Source of the DNA: Mariannaea sp. PMI_226
Lineage: Eukaryota; Ascomycota; Sordariomycetes; Hypocreales; Nectriaceae
Direction of reading: 5' to 3'
Length of the DNA: 64,000 bases
NCBI GenBank assembly: GCA_024336345.1
Contig: JANFOG010000001.1
Location: forward strand, 1 to 64,000
Shown: piece after piece, positions 14,421 to 26,479 of the stretch
Position numbering within the stretch: the first letter of the stretch is position 1
How the letters are laid out: every line of letters begins with the position of its first letter
Made by a program: the position numbers and the translations under genes
Notes under the pieces: generated by a model
The model's database searches: none
Told to the model about the DNA's origin: nothing
Seen by the model: only the letters and a program-made list of their open reading frames with translations

Positions 14421-14559
14421 ATATATATCTTATCTTTTCTTATTTATTATAAGCCTATTAATATTCTAAAATAACTTTTACTATAAGCCTAATTCCATTT
14501 CTTTAAATAATAATAAAGGCTATAATACTAAAGACTTTTTATATATATAATTCTCTTCT
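13521..14559. other. AT-rich spacer with one GC-rich palindromic islet
   Basis: No coding signal is visible. At about 13650-13675 there is a short GC island in which GCGGGCCC occurs twice, as GCGGGCCCGGTGCGGGCCC, forming overlapping palindromic halves. It stands out in otherwise C/G-poor DNA and may be a surviving fragment of an element terminus or promoter. ATT/TAA-type short repeats occur near 14395-14425. Confidence 0.55.
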
Positions 14560-15250
14560 TTTAGTTAGTATATTATTAATCTATTTATAAAAAAGAAAAA
14601 AGTAAATATTAAGGGTATTACCCCTATAGAAGACTTATTTATTACCTATATAAATTAGATATAGGCCCTTCCTTATTTTATATATATTATATAAATATAT
14701 TATAATAAAGTAGCTAATTTTTATTATAATTAATTTAATAAATTTCTATTTTGGTATTATATTAGGTTTATATTATTAATAAATTAGAGATATAATAACT
14801 AATAGGTATATTATTTATATTAAATAATATAAAATCTATATGCCCTTATTATTTATTATAAGGGCCTTAATATAAATATTAATAGCTATTTTTTAATAAA
14901 AAGAGATAAATATAAATCTAATTTTATTTTATAATAAATTTTTAATATTAATTATAATTTTTAAAAAAATAAGCTTTAAAAGCTTAAAGATATAATTATT
15001 AATATTAAAAGTTAGGTGCCTAAAGTGTATATTACCTTTATAATTATTATTATAAAGATTATATTTAATTAATTTATTAAGTTAATTAATAAAGTAAATT
15101 GCTTAATAGATATTTAAAAGCATTTTTATATTATTTTTAAATAATTTATAGCTATAGTGGGCCTAATTCTAGCCTAATTAGCTAGATCTAAGGAATTAGA
15201 TAGTGGTAAAGAAATAAGCTTAGGGGGAGGAGATATCTTAAGAGAGGCTT
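14560..15250 (+). pseudogene. Unassigned decayed reading frame
   Basis: From 14608 onward one frame can be followed for more than 200 codons with stops that are all explicable as CAA, CAG, CGA or TGG mutations. It ends in a less mutated stretch reading ARSKELDSGKEISLGGGDI, then TAA near 15250. I do not recognise the family. Its position between a gypsy element and a LINE suggests another transposon protein (Gag-like), but a RIP-hit host gene cannot be excluded. Confidence 0.35.
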
Positions 15251-15299
15251 AAGGCTAATAATATTAATCCTAATTATATAAAGGAATAGGGATAGATAG

Positions 15300-18200
15300 G
15301 GGCAAGCAATATAATAATATTAGGCTTAAGGTAGGATTATATATATAGATTAGTTTTTTTCCCCTTTTATAAGGGTTTTTCTAAATATATTAATTTCTTT
15401 ATTTTATAAAAGGAGTTAAAAAACTTATGATTTTATTTATATATTATTTCATTCCCTCTTAATTTAAGCTTATTATATCTTTATTATATTTTTATTAAAA
15501 TTATAATATTAATATAAAATAAAAGATAATTTTTAATTATAGGAATTACCTAATTATAATATATATATTCTTAGGTTTTAATAATTAATTTTTTAATTTA
15601 TATTAATTTTATAATAAGTATATAATTTAAATATATTATTTTTTATATTTTAAGTAAAAGATAATAATATAATTTATTATTTTCTTAATTTTATATTAAT
15701 ATTATAATAATTCTATATTAAATATATATTATTAAAATAAAAAGCTCTTAAGTTTTAATTATTTAATATATAATTAAATTAATATAAAGCTTTTATATTT
15801 TAATAATCTTTTATAAAGCTTTATAATTTTTTTATTAAAAAATAGAGAGTGATTTTTTACTAATTTAACCCTATTTTATAATTATTTTACTTTTAATTTT
15901 AAAAAATATTAATTTTAATAAGCTTTTTATTTTTCCTTTATTTATTTCTTAATAATCTTTTTATTTATTATAATTATATTATTAAATAGCTATTAGGCTA
16001 ACTATTTCTTTTATTTTTATATTAATTATCTTTAGGGACTTATTTTTTTTTTTATAAACTTACTTTATTATTATTATAAATACTTTATATATTAATATTT
16101 CTATTTTTTAATTTTTAAAATAATTATAAAAGCTTATTATATATTAATTTAAATATAGATTTAATAATATTATATTAAGCTTACTTTTTAATAATTATAT
16201 TAATATTACTTTATACATCCCTTTTATTATATATAAAGCCTAATTTTATTTTATTATAAGCACCTTTATAAGCCCTATTAACTTTCCTTTAGGTAAGGTA
16301 GGTTTATAATATATATTAATATTATATATTATAATTAATCTAATAACCTATATATAGATTATTTTAATAGCTTTAAATTAAATTCCCTATATATTTATTA
16401 TAATAATAATAAAGCCTAATATTAATATTTAAGTTTCTTTATTAATTTTTATAATATAATCCCTATAATAGCTTATAATATATATATAGACTTAAGAAGT
16501 AGTAAAACTTAATTAATTTTATTATATTAATTTTAAATTAAATATATATTAAGTCTATTACTTATCTTTTTATAAATAAAAAAATTTAGCCTTATTATAT
16601 TTAAATATTATCTTATTTCCTCTACCTAATTATTATATATTTTCTAAGCAACCTTAAATTAAATATAAATCTTCTATATATTTTATTTAAATATTAAAAT
16701 ATTTATATTATTTATAAAACTAATTATTATAATTTTTAAAGCTATTTTTAATATTTTATATAAATATTAATAAATAAATAAAAATATAAAGAATAATAAT
16801 AATCTTTAAAACACCCTTATTTTAATATTAAATAATATTAATAATTTATTATTAAATTAAATTTATATTATATATATAATAAAATAATTAATTAATTGAT
16901 TTAAAATTTAAATTAAATATTTTAATTTATATAATATTATAATTAACTTAATATAATCTACTAAATTAAATATATTAATAAAATTAAATTATAATAATAA
17001 TATTAATCTATTTTAGCTTTATATTATTTATATAACTTTAATAATTATAATTAATATTAATTTTATAAATCTTTTCTTTTTATTATTTATTTAATTCTTT
17101 AGAAAAAATCCCTTTATTTTATTTTAATTATAATATATTTTATTATTATTATTTTAATAATCTTTCTTAATATATTAAATAATAATATTAATCTTTTATT
17201 AATTATTATATATTATATTTTTAAAATTTTATTTAGCTTTAGGATAATTAATATATTTATATTATAAAAGTAATTTAGAAAATAGTTTATAATAATATTA
17301 ATATTTATTAACTTTATAAAAAAGATTATAAATAATTCTTTATAGACTTTTAGAAAATTAACTAAAATATTATTTTTTTTTATAATTTTTTATAATTAGA
17401 TATTCTTTAATATATTTATTATTTCTTAGGTATTAATTTAAGCCTATATTAGGCCCTCCTTTAGAAAGGGTTATAAAGGGAAGTCTAATTCTTTAGGGTC
17501 TAGAGGATTAATATTTAATTAAAATTATAGGAAGAATTACTATATAAAGGTTTCTACTTTCTTTTTATAAATTATAATAGATTATAAATTAGGTCTATTT
17601 AGGGATGGGATTTATAATAATTTTAATATAATATTATTATATAATTAGGCTTAATATTTTAATTTTTAAAATCTAAATAAATTAGGTTTTAATATATTTA
17701 TTAGGGTTTCCCTTTAAATTATATAATATATATTAGCTATATATTAATCTTAATATATACTAACTTTAAGAAGAGATTGCTAATCTATTAGGCTTTTAAT
17801 ATATTAAAATTATTTTTATATTTATTTAAATTACTTTATTATTATTATTATTTTTATTTATTATAAATTTAATTAGATTTATTATACTTTTATTATAAGA
17901 TTATAAATATTATTATTTAATAAAGATATTCTATAAGCTAATTTATTGCTTTATTAATCTATTCTTTTTATAATAATCTTACTTTAGGTTTATTATAGCT
18001 ATATTATTATTTCTCTAAATATAGCTTTTATATTTATTATTTTCTAATTAAATTATTTATTTTAATTTTATAATAATATAACATTAGCCTTAAGTTAGAT
18101 TATTTATAAAAAGTAATTTAATTTATTAATAATATATTCTTATTTTTAGGGAGATTATATAATATTATAATTCTTTTTATTAAATTAAGGAAATTAATTT

Positions 18201-19790
18201 TTACCTAATCCTTATTTAATTAATAAGTCTATAATTTAAGCTTATAATGCTTATAAATATAGAATATAGTTTATTTACTAGTATATATTATATAATAATT
18301 TATTCTTTTTAAATATATTAAGGTGCCTATTAATTATAAAATTATTAATTTAAATAATATAATATAATTATATTTATTATATTTATTATAAGTTTATAAT
18401 ATTAAATATATAAATATTAATTTTTATTATATATTTTAATAAAATATTTATATTTTAATTTTATAATAAGAAGGATATAATAAATAAAGAAAAAGATAAT
18501 CTTATTTTATTTAATTTTAATATATTTTTATTATAAAGTAGTTTTAATTTTATATTAGGTAGTCTTCTTTATATAAGGGATAATAATATAGGATTTCCTT
18601 TTGTTATATTAGGCAATTTTTATATATTACTTCCTTATAGTAGCTATATATTAAGGGTATTTTATAGTTTTTAATAATATATTTAAATTTAAAATAATTA
18701 TAATATTATATTAAGCAAAAGTTTTTATTAAATAATTTATAATTAAAAAATTTAATATTTAGAAATAAGCTATTATTATATAATTAATTTATTTTATAAA
18801 TTAAGGCTATATAAAGAATTAGGTTTATTCTTAAGATAGCCCTAAATTGATCTTTATTTTTTTTTATTAAGATAATCTTTAAATTATTTAATTTATTAAT
18901 TTTCTTAATAAAGATATTAATATTATTAGGGATAAATATAATTTAAACCCTCTTTATAATTATAATAAAGGTAGGGGGGGTAAATATTATATTAATTCTA
19001 AAGGCTTTTTTAATTTAATTAGGGGTATTATAGCTTTTAGCCTTATTTAATATTATAAATATAAAAATTATATCTTTATTAAATAAACATTATATTATAA
19101 ATATATTAATATTGCCTTAAGCTATATTTACTATTTAAATTATATCTATTAATATTCTATTATTTATATTTAATAATATATCTTTTATTTATATAATAAC
19201 TTCTCTCTTAATATAGCTTTATATTAATTACTTACTATTTTTATTAATAGGGGGGTTTATATTATAAAAGGCTATAAAAGTATAAAAAAGCCTAAAGTTA
19301 TTATTATTAATTATTATTTAGGGGTTTTTTTAGGGCTATTATAATTATTATATTAATAATTATAATAATAATTATAATGATTTTATCTTCTATTAACTAA
19401 ATTGTCTTTATATTAAATAAGGGTTAGGTATATATTTTATATTAATTGATATATTTTTATATAATAATTTAGACTTAATTTATAAGGTTTAGGGAAATGA
19501 TTTTAATAATAATATTATATATTTTTTTTCTTTATCTTTAACTAGACTTATATTTACTATTACTATAGGTTTATTATTAGCTTAATTATTAAATTAGCTT
19601 TTATTAAATAGGGGGTTATATATACTTTAGCTTAGACCATAATGGCTAGAATTAATCACTATTAATAATGCTATTACGTCTTTGCTGCGGCCCTAATGCG
19701 CTATTAGTTTTAGGCCCTTTAGGACCTATAGATTTTAATTCTCTTATTAGAGAGGGTTTTTGGGGTAGATTGGGGTTATAATAATAAGAA
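15300..19790 (-). mobile_element. RIP-degraded Tad1-type LINE retrotransposon
   Basis: The minus strand between about 16090 and 17350 translates, allowing for RIP stops, into a reverse transcriptase of the fungal Tad1 LINE type (see the RT entry). Upstream on the minus strand (17400-19600) long decayed frames would hold the endonuclease and ORF1. A less AT-rich segment at about 19640-19790, with GC-rich words around 19670-19730, could be the 5' region. RNase H and the 3' end should lie below 16100. Both boundaries are estimates, and no target duplication or poly(A)-type end was found. Confidence 0.65.
16090..17350 (-). pseudogene. Tad1-like LINE reverse transcriptase remnant
   Basis: Minus-strand blocks in order: at 17165-17200 a RLILLFNI stretch, equal to RPIALLNT of Tad-type RTs after C-to-T changes, followed by a DFFPKNQ-like segment; near 16700-16730 a SFINNINIL stretch matching the YVDDISIL active site with D changed to N; a CLEWA-like segment (about 16620-16660); then a stretch with ITSTWG-like and YRAVVRPALTYG-like blocks (16330-16420) and a KPTLPKGK block (about 16270). 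The order and spacing fit the LINE RT and its C-terminal thumb. The copy is non-functional. Confidence 0.72.
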
Positions 19791-20720
19791 TTGGTCTTAT
19801 TAGGCAAAAAGATGTTATAATATAATATATAATATAATATAATAAATAAAAAAAAATTAAATAATTATAATTATAATATTATATTATTAATATATATAAA
19901 TCTTATTAATTTAATAAATAATTTTTAAAATTAAAAATAAAAAGTTTTTTATTATTATTTATTATTAAATTATTTAATAATATTTAATAAATATATTTTA
20001 TTAAATTCTTTATATAAATTAATATATAAAAATTAATAAAAAATTAATAAATTATTAAAAAAGATTATATATAATATTTAATTTAATATAAATATATAAT
20101 ATTATTAAATAAAATAAATATGTAATTTTTAATAATTTATTAATTATAAAATAAAATATATAATTATAAAATTAATATAAAAGATTTATATTAAATTTAT
20201 TTAAAATAATAAAAATATTTTTTTAATTTTAATTAATATAATATCTTTATTATCTATAGTATATAAAAAGCTTATTTATTTTTATAAATTTATAAAATAT
20301 TATTTAAAAATTAATTATTTATATTTAAATTAAATATCTTTTTTTTTAATTTTTTAATTTTATTTTAAAAAATTAAAAAAATATAATTATAATAATAAGA
20401 TTTTATATATAAATAAATAAATATATTTTAGTTTTTAATAATTATATTATTATTTTAATTTTTAAATTAATATATATATATATTATTAAATAATCTTTAT
20501 TTAAATCTTTTATTTAATTTTTATATATTAATTTCTTTATAATTTATTAAAACTTTTTTATTTTATAATATTCTTATTTTATATTATTATTATATTATAT
20601 TTATTTATTAATCTTTTCTTATATTTTTAAATATTAATTAAATTTATTTTTATATTATAATTTTTATATATTTAATTAATTTCTTTACTATTTTATTTAT
20701 TTTAAACCTAACTTTATTTC
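19791..20720. other. AT-rich edge of the repeat block
   Basis: Almost pure A/T sequence with AATAT-type runs near 19817-19850. No gene or element signature is seen. The change to balanced composition is abrupt, at about 20720, roughly 95 bp before the first gene. Confidence 0.7.
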
Positions 20721-20815
20721 CTAATACGATCAATACGACAAATCTGCCCTATACCATGCTCTCCTTGTCTCAATCATTTTTGTCCCCCCGTACATAGTAC
20801 GCAACTCTACCAGTC

Positions 20816-21829
20816 ATGGAGAAGGCATCATTTGCGGTTTCTAATCCTGTTGATCATTCCGCCGAGACTTCTCAGGATGACCGAGAGCGACAAATAACAC
20901 CTCCCCCATACTCCGGACCATCACATTCGTTAAATGCGCCTGCCCCAGCTTCGCAGGATCAGGACATCTCAGCGAAAGTGCTGGTTCGGTACCCTGGACT
21001 CCCTAGGCTAGATTATCGGCTCTATTCCCCGCCTCTCTTCAAGCTTTCCACTGATACGAAAACCTTGTCTTCTCGGGCAGAGTACCTGTCAACAAATGCT
21101 AGCGCATTGGTTTCCCTTGTGAGAGCCCAGGCTTCAGTACCGCCCAAGCCGCAGATTCATATTCGAGGCAGTCGCGGTCGTAAGGTTGACTTCGACGTGA
21201 AGCTCAATCTAATGAATCTACTTGTTCCTGATGACGAGAAGCAGCGTATTGATTACATTCGCTGTGTTGGTGAGGGCGAACTCGCATATCGAGGTGGGGT
21301 ACGTCCAGATGTACTTCCCGAGGTGGGAGACGCGGGGTTGGAGGAATGGTGCCGGCGCTATGTTCAAGATTCTTCGACAGTAAAGCTCTTTGCGCTTGAC
21401 CGGGTTGTAGCCAATCTAGACACAGAGTGGATTGAGGGTCAAATCCGGAGCTTGGTTGCTTCCCTAAACTATCGAGGTGTTGTGGATGTGACATTTGTTG
21501 TCACACACAGCCGGGTGGTGGTGCAAAATCCTGACAGAGTGAACCAATTTTTCACAAGCATGACGAGTCTGTTTTCAGGGAAGAACAAATTCGAAGTTGT
21601 CAAGTCGATCTGGCCATTTGCCACGACCAAGAATGGCGAGCCAGGAAGACGGTGTGTCGTCCAGAGCGAGGAGGTTTGGTGGAGGGAGTGGAAAGGCCCG
21701 ATCAAGTATGCCATCTCCCTGAAACGAAACGGATGGATCACTGTTGAAGATAAACTCGAAGCGGTGATGGAGGGCAAGGGAGCCGGAACAGAGATTATCG
21801 ATTGGGGACCGGATGGTATGGGAAACTAG
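20816..21829 (+). CDS. Conserved fungal hypothetical protein, 337 aa
   Basis: Single-exon frame starting at ATG 20816. I recognise the general pattern of a conserved but uncharacterised ascomycete protein of about this length and cannot name a function. The first ~45 residues are low-complexity (Pro/Ser-rich). The conserved core runs from about residue 50 to the end, with PKPQIHIRGSRGRKVDFDVK near residue 110 and a tryptophan-rich segment EEVWWREWKGPIKYAI near 288-303. No signal peptide, membrane span or known catalytic motif is visible. It is the first gene after the AT-rich block, with its start only about 95 bp from the compositional boundary, so heterochromatin could influence it. Its codons look normal and no RIP-type stop is present. 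Confidence 0.8.
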   Translation: MEKASFAVSNPVDHSAETSQDDRERQITPPPYSGPSHSLNAPAPASQDQDISAKVLVRYPGLPRLDYRLYSPPLFKLSTDTKTLSSRAEYLSTNASALVSLVRAQASVPPKPQIHIRGSRGRKVDFDVKLNLMNLLVPDDEKQRIDYIRCVGEGELAYRGGVRPDVLPEVGDAGLEEWCRRYVQDSSTVKLFALDRVVANLDTEWIEGQIRSLVASLNYRGVVDVTFVVTHSRVVVQNPDRVNQFFTSMTSLFSGKNKFEVVKSIWPFATTKNGEPGRRCVVQSEEVWWREWKGPIKYAISLKRNGWITVEDKLEAVMEGKGAGTEIIDWGPDGMGN

Positions 21830-22706
21830 TAAATATCCGGCTCCTGCAAGCGTAACAAAGGGCTGGCATAAAGAGACGAGATGGATCTTGTTAGACGATT
21901 TTTGAAGCAACAGCGTAGCACGGCTGCTTGAATATGTTGGACATAAAATGAGGCGCTCCATCCAAGCAAAGCTAGATAATTTTTCTTTTCTCCTTGGCTG
22001 TTTGGTTTTGGGATTGTGGCTATGGAATTGGGAGCCTTGAACATTAGAACCTTGCATTCGTATCATTGCCGCATCTTTATTTGAGTATCTATTAGTCTTC
22101 CTCATTCATGTGGTATACAGGGAATCCTGCGTAGCATCTATCTCGTCCCCATGAGAGTTCTCTCCGCTCTCTGTCATCGGTATTCATCCACAAAGGCGCG
22201 GCTTAGCTTTTCGCAAGCCATTGAGAACTGAAGAGCTGAACATGTATATATCTAATCTAAAGGGCTTCCATTCCTGGGTACTTAGACTACCCAAGTAGGG
22301 ATGTATTGTTATTAAATTGCAGGCAGGCTTATTCCTTTCACTGAACTCGATTTTTGGCTGTTGAGAGTTCTCCACCATGACGTGTACGGGACGGTTTGCT
22401 GTCATTTACGGATGGTGAGTCACGCCGCTTCTGCATCGCCCCAGCTGTCAGCCTTGCAGATAGCCTTCTAATTGACGAACATTCACGACCTTGCATGTGC
22501 CGGTGGCCAAACAAACAATTTACATCTAGCGAAGGAAAGGCCCCAAAAATAAGAAATATATATATATGTATATCCTGCCACGCGCTAGCAAGGAAAATGC
22601 TCGTGTCTGGCTCATAGTTTTATTGCCAAAACGACATTCTCTCTCGGTAATCACCACACCTAGAACCTAAACCTGATTGTGAGGTCTTCACACCACATTA
22701 AGAATT
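21830..22706. other. Intergenic region
   Basis: 877 bp between two tandem plus-strand genes, holding the 3' region of the hypothetical gene and the promoter of the RNA-processing gene. Short antisense frames here have no recognisable content. A short TA run lies at 22556-22567. Confidence 0.6.
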
Positions 22707-25700
22707 ATGGAGGAAGCCCATCACTTCGCATTTACGTCACATGAGACTGCTCTCTGCATCATCCCACCACGGCATCAATGGGAGTACGTGGACAGACTAA
22801 GAGCGTTATACGATAAAGCCCATGGCGCTTGGCCCCCTCACATCAATCTTATTTATCCTTTTGTCCAGCCGGCGCTCCTATCTCATGCTGCTGACATCCT
22901 CAGCCGGCTTCCGCTTCAGCACCACCAGCACCAGATTAAATTGGATGTGGCGGATGTATTCACTCACAAAGACTTCAATACCATCCTCCTTCGTCCTGAT
23001 CACGACTCTGAAACCAACTTACTCTCTGAGCTTAGGGAAGAGGTCTGCAGGGCTCTTTCGTCGCCTGGAGAAGGAGCCTTCCACCCACATATGACCATTG
23101 GCCAGAGCCAGGATGTACTCGCAGCATCGCATCATTTCCTGCTTGAGAAGGCCCGTCTCCTCACTCCTGTGGCCTGGGAATTCTCTCAGATAGCTATTCT
23201 TATCCGTGACACTGGTCCTACTCGTAAAGAAGGACCTCGTCATATGAAACTGTGGGCAACCTTGGATATGTCGTCCCAACAACTTCAAATACACAAACGA
23301 CCAGACTTCTTCTACGGAACTGCAGTAGCCGTACCCAAAATTGGAACATCTCTCCTCAACTCAAAGGCGGTAGCGCAGCCCTCATTTCAATACTCAGAGG
23401 AACTACGAACCTGGCGACCAGCAGCAATATACCCATCTCAGGGTAACGACCAGACCGTCTTAGAGCGCCTGATTATTGCATCATACAATGTCTTAGCCGA
23501 CTTTGAGTGGCCACCTCAATCTGTTCGCCACGCAAGCCTTCTGGAAAATATCTTGTCTGGCCGGGCTAGTGCCGACATTCTTGTGCTCGAGGAGATTACC
23601 GACCACTTCCTCCCGTATCTGTTATCTGATGAGCGAGTTCGTCAGCGATACCCATTCTCCACATACGGACCTCCGGATCAGCCTGGTCTTGGTCCCCTTC
23701 CTAGCCTGCTCAATATCCTGGTTTTAAGCAAGTTCCCTTTCACATGGGAATATTTGCCCTTCCAGAGAAAGCATAAAGGCTGTACAGTAGTTCAATTCCC
23801 CACTGTCGGGACTCGACAGGCAAACGGATTCTTCCGACCTTGGATTCTTGCCGCGTGTCACCTCAGCCAAGGCCTGACCAACGGTGCTGTTGTCACCAAG
23901 AAGAATGAGATACAGAGAATGCTTGATCATCTCTCCAGTCAATATCAGGGACATCCTTGGATATTGGCAGGGGACTTCAATTTACCCACATCATCCTATA
24001 CTGTGGAGGCGTCGAGAAAGAAACATGATATCTCCCCTGCAACTGTGCAATATCTTCGTGACATTGAGCATTCAATTTTAGGCGCGGGCTTTGTGGACAC
24101 ATGGTTAGCTACTCGTCTGGAGTCAGGTGAGTCCTCTGATGTAGCGAACGATTACAGGAGTGCTGCAGATACACACGAAGGAGAGCAAGGCGCGACATTT
24201 GATCCCTTCGTCAATACACTGGCGGCGAGGCTTGTAGGAACCGGCTTGAACAACCGTCCCCAACGATATGACCGCATCCTTGTCCAGACTGTTGACCAAT
24301 ATCGTCCCCAGGGTTTCAACATGTTTGGGATGACTGCGACCGTTCTTGATGGAGGTGAACTAACGTACGCGAGCGACCATTGGGGTATTCGTTGTCTCCT
24401 CGTGCGCTCCTCGTGTCAGGATGATACTATTGCGAGGGTAGACATGACGCGAATCCACAGGAAAAAAGCAAGCCAAGGCCTGAGTAGCTTTGAGAATCTC
24501 AAACAAGTCCTGGATAGTCATGGCTGCTTGCCTGCTGAGTCTGATCGAGTGAAGAGAAAGGAGGTATTTCAAGTCCTTGAAAAGGTCCTACTGAGCCCTG
24601 ACAGACCAGGCTCAGAGTCCGATACTCGGTCAGGGTTGGTCATAAAACTAGTGCCAGTGGGTTCCTATGGCCTCGGCGTGTGGACCACGACTTCTGACAT
24701 TGATTGCCTCTGTATTGGCTCCATAAGCACCAAGACATTTTTTGCCCTTGCCGTGCAAAGGATTAAAAGGGCCGGGTCAGAAAATATCAGGATCATCCGT
24801 CGAGTCAGAGCCAACTCTGGTTATATGCTCGAGTTAGAGGTCTGCGGAATCAGCGTAGACCTACAGTATTGCGCCTCTAGGAGTGTGGCAGATAGGTTAG
24901 ACAAACCACATTCCGAATCTCTCATCAATATACTCATCAGTTACAGTTGGCCAGATATTATGAGACGTCCGGCGACAGATCCAATATTTACGCTCCCTTT
25001 CCAGGTGCTTGCCAAATTGAAACCGGCAAGGGATTTGTTCTACCTGCGCAGATCCATCCCTGACATGGGGCAATACCGCATTGCTCACCTCTTCATTAAA
25101 GCCTGGGCAAAAGCTCGCGGAATCTACTCCGCTAAATTCGGGTTTCTGGGAGGCATTCACATTTCCGTCATGCTTGTGCCAATATGTAAAATTCTGGCTC
25201 TCGAACCAGAAGCGGTGTCCTCCTCAGACATCCTAATGACTTTCTTCCATCATTACGCTGAAGCTGACTGGGAGACTGCCGTTGTCTATGATCCATTCTT
25301 CCATAAAGATCTCAAGTATAATCGCTCTTTCAGAGAGCCCCTGTGTCTGCTTGGTTGGCATGCCCCATCTCTCAATACGGCCTTCACCGCCTCAGTTCCG
25401 ACCGTAAAGGTTGTTAGTGCCGAGTTTAAGCGTGCCAAAGATCTTCTGATGAATGAGGGTATGACTTGGGATGGCTTATTCGGCAGTAGCACGGAGAGCA
25501 AGATACCTCAACTTACCAGTCCAGGGGCTACTGAATTCCTGCTGACCTATCAGAGCTACCTCAAAATAGACGCACACTACTGGGGCCCATCTCAAGAGAA
25601 GGGAAGTCGTTTTGTTGGATGGCTAGAGTCACGTTGTGTCCTGTTGCTTGTTGGTAAGTCTTTCCTGTTTGCTCCTGTTCAGGAGCTTGTGACTCTGGGC

Positions 25701-26479
25701 AGATTCTGACATGACAAAAAGAACTTAACAGGAAGATCAAGGGAATCTCAGCCCGTATTTGGCCAGCAAGGTTTGTCGACAGGTCGTCGTCGACCATGGA
25801 TAACGCAGGAAATGAATTCCATGGGTGTTACCTGGTGGGCCTGGAGTGGGATGACGAAGGGAAACTGAACAAGGAACAAATCACAATCACCCAGAACTCT
25901 TTACGAAGTGTGTTGCAGGAGTTTGAGGCAAAAATTCACCGCGATGAGAAATATTTTGATTCAAGATACTCCTGGATGACCGGAACAGTTTCGAAAAGCA
26001 GCGACCTGGACAACTTGGAGCTCGACCACAGCCGTTGGGGATTGCAAGTTGGTGAGGATGAGGATGATGACGACTCGGAAGACAACATGGATTTGGAGGA
26101 TGAGGACGAAGATGAGAACACCCAGACACAAAAGGTCCGCCACCGTACACGAACGAAGACGACAAGACGCACATCTCGGGCGATCAATGTTGTCAAAACC
26201 GCTGGTCTGGGCAAATTTCGGTCGGCAACTGACGTCCTAAACCGACTTCGGTGGGATGATAGCATGGACAGCGGAAACTACCTCGTCGGTTACGAGGATA
26301 GATTCAAAGGGGCTCAGGAGAAGGAGGTGGAGGAGTGGAAGGGTGACCAGACCGACGAGGAATTCATTCCACAGCACCGGATTCTCTATTTCAAACGGAA
26401 GAGCGATGGGGCAATAGTATGGGAGCGAAGGAGTCGAATTGATGATATCTTTGGGAGTGGGATCAGGGCTGATAGTTGA
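22707..26479 (+). CDS. Four-module RNA-end-processing protein (2H phosphoesterase + EEP nuclease + poly(A)-polymerase-type NTase + MJ1316), 1234 aa
   Basis: Exons 22707-25653 and 25722-26479; the 68-nt intron GTAAGT...AAAAAG has branch site CTGAC at 25706. Without splicing the frame stops at 25709; splicing joins LLLV to ELNRKIKGISARIWPARF, the usual end of the polymerase module. Modules: 2H phosphoesterase (about residues 15-190) with PPHINLIYPF and FHPHMTIGQ; endonuclease/exonuclease/phosphatase fold (about 250-560) with SYNVLAD, GDFNLP, RYDRIL and ASDHWGI; nucleotidyltransferase (about 600-1000) with GSYGLGVWTTTSDIDCLC and VDLQYC supplying the three acidic residues; an acidic linker; MJ1316/DUF504 (about 1150-1230) with DVLNRLRWD and PQHRILYFKRK. 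2H and MJ1316 domains act on cyclic-phosphate RNA ends, so RNA repair or tailing is the likely role, by inference. All visible active-site positions are present, although the first 2H motif is H-x-N rather than H-x-T/S. Confidence 0.88.

Noticed and set aside
22707..25709. A complete 1000-aa protein ending at 25709, with a separate 227-aa gene at 25796
   Set aside because: A 68-nt intron with a good donor, branch site and acceptor joins both frames in phase and restores the conserved IKGISARIWPARF segment across the gap.
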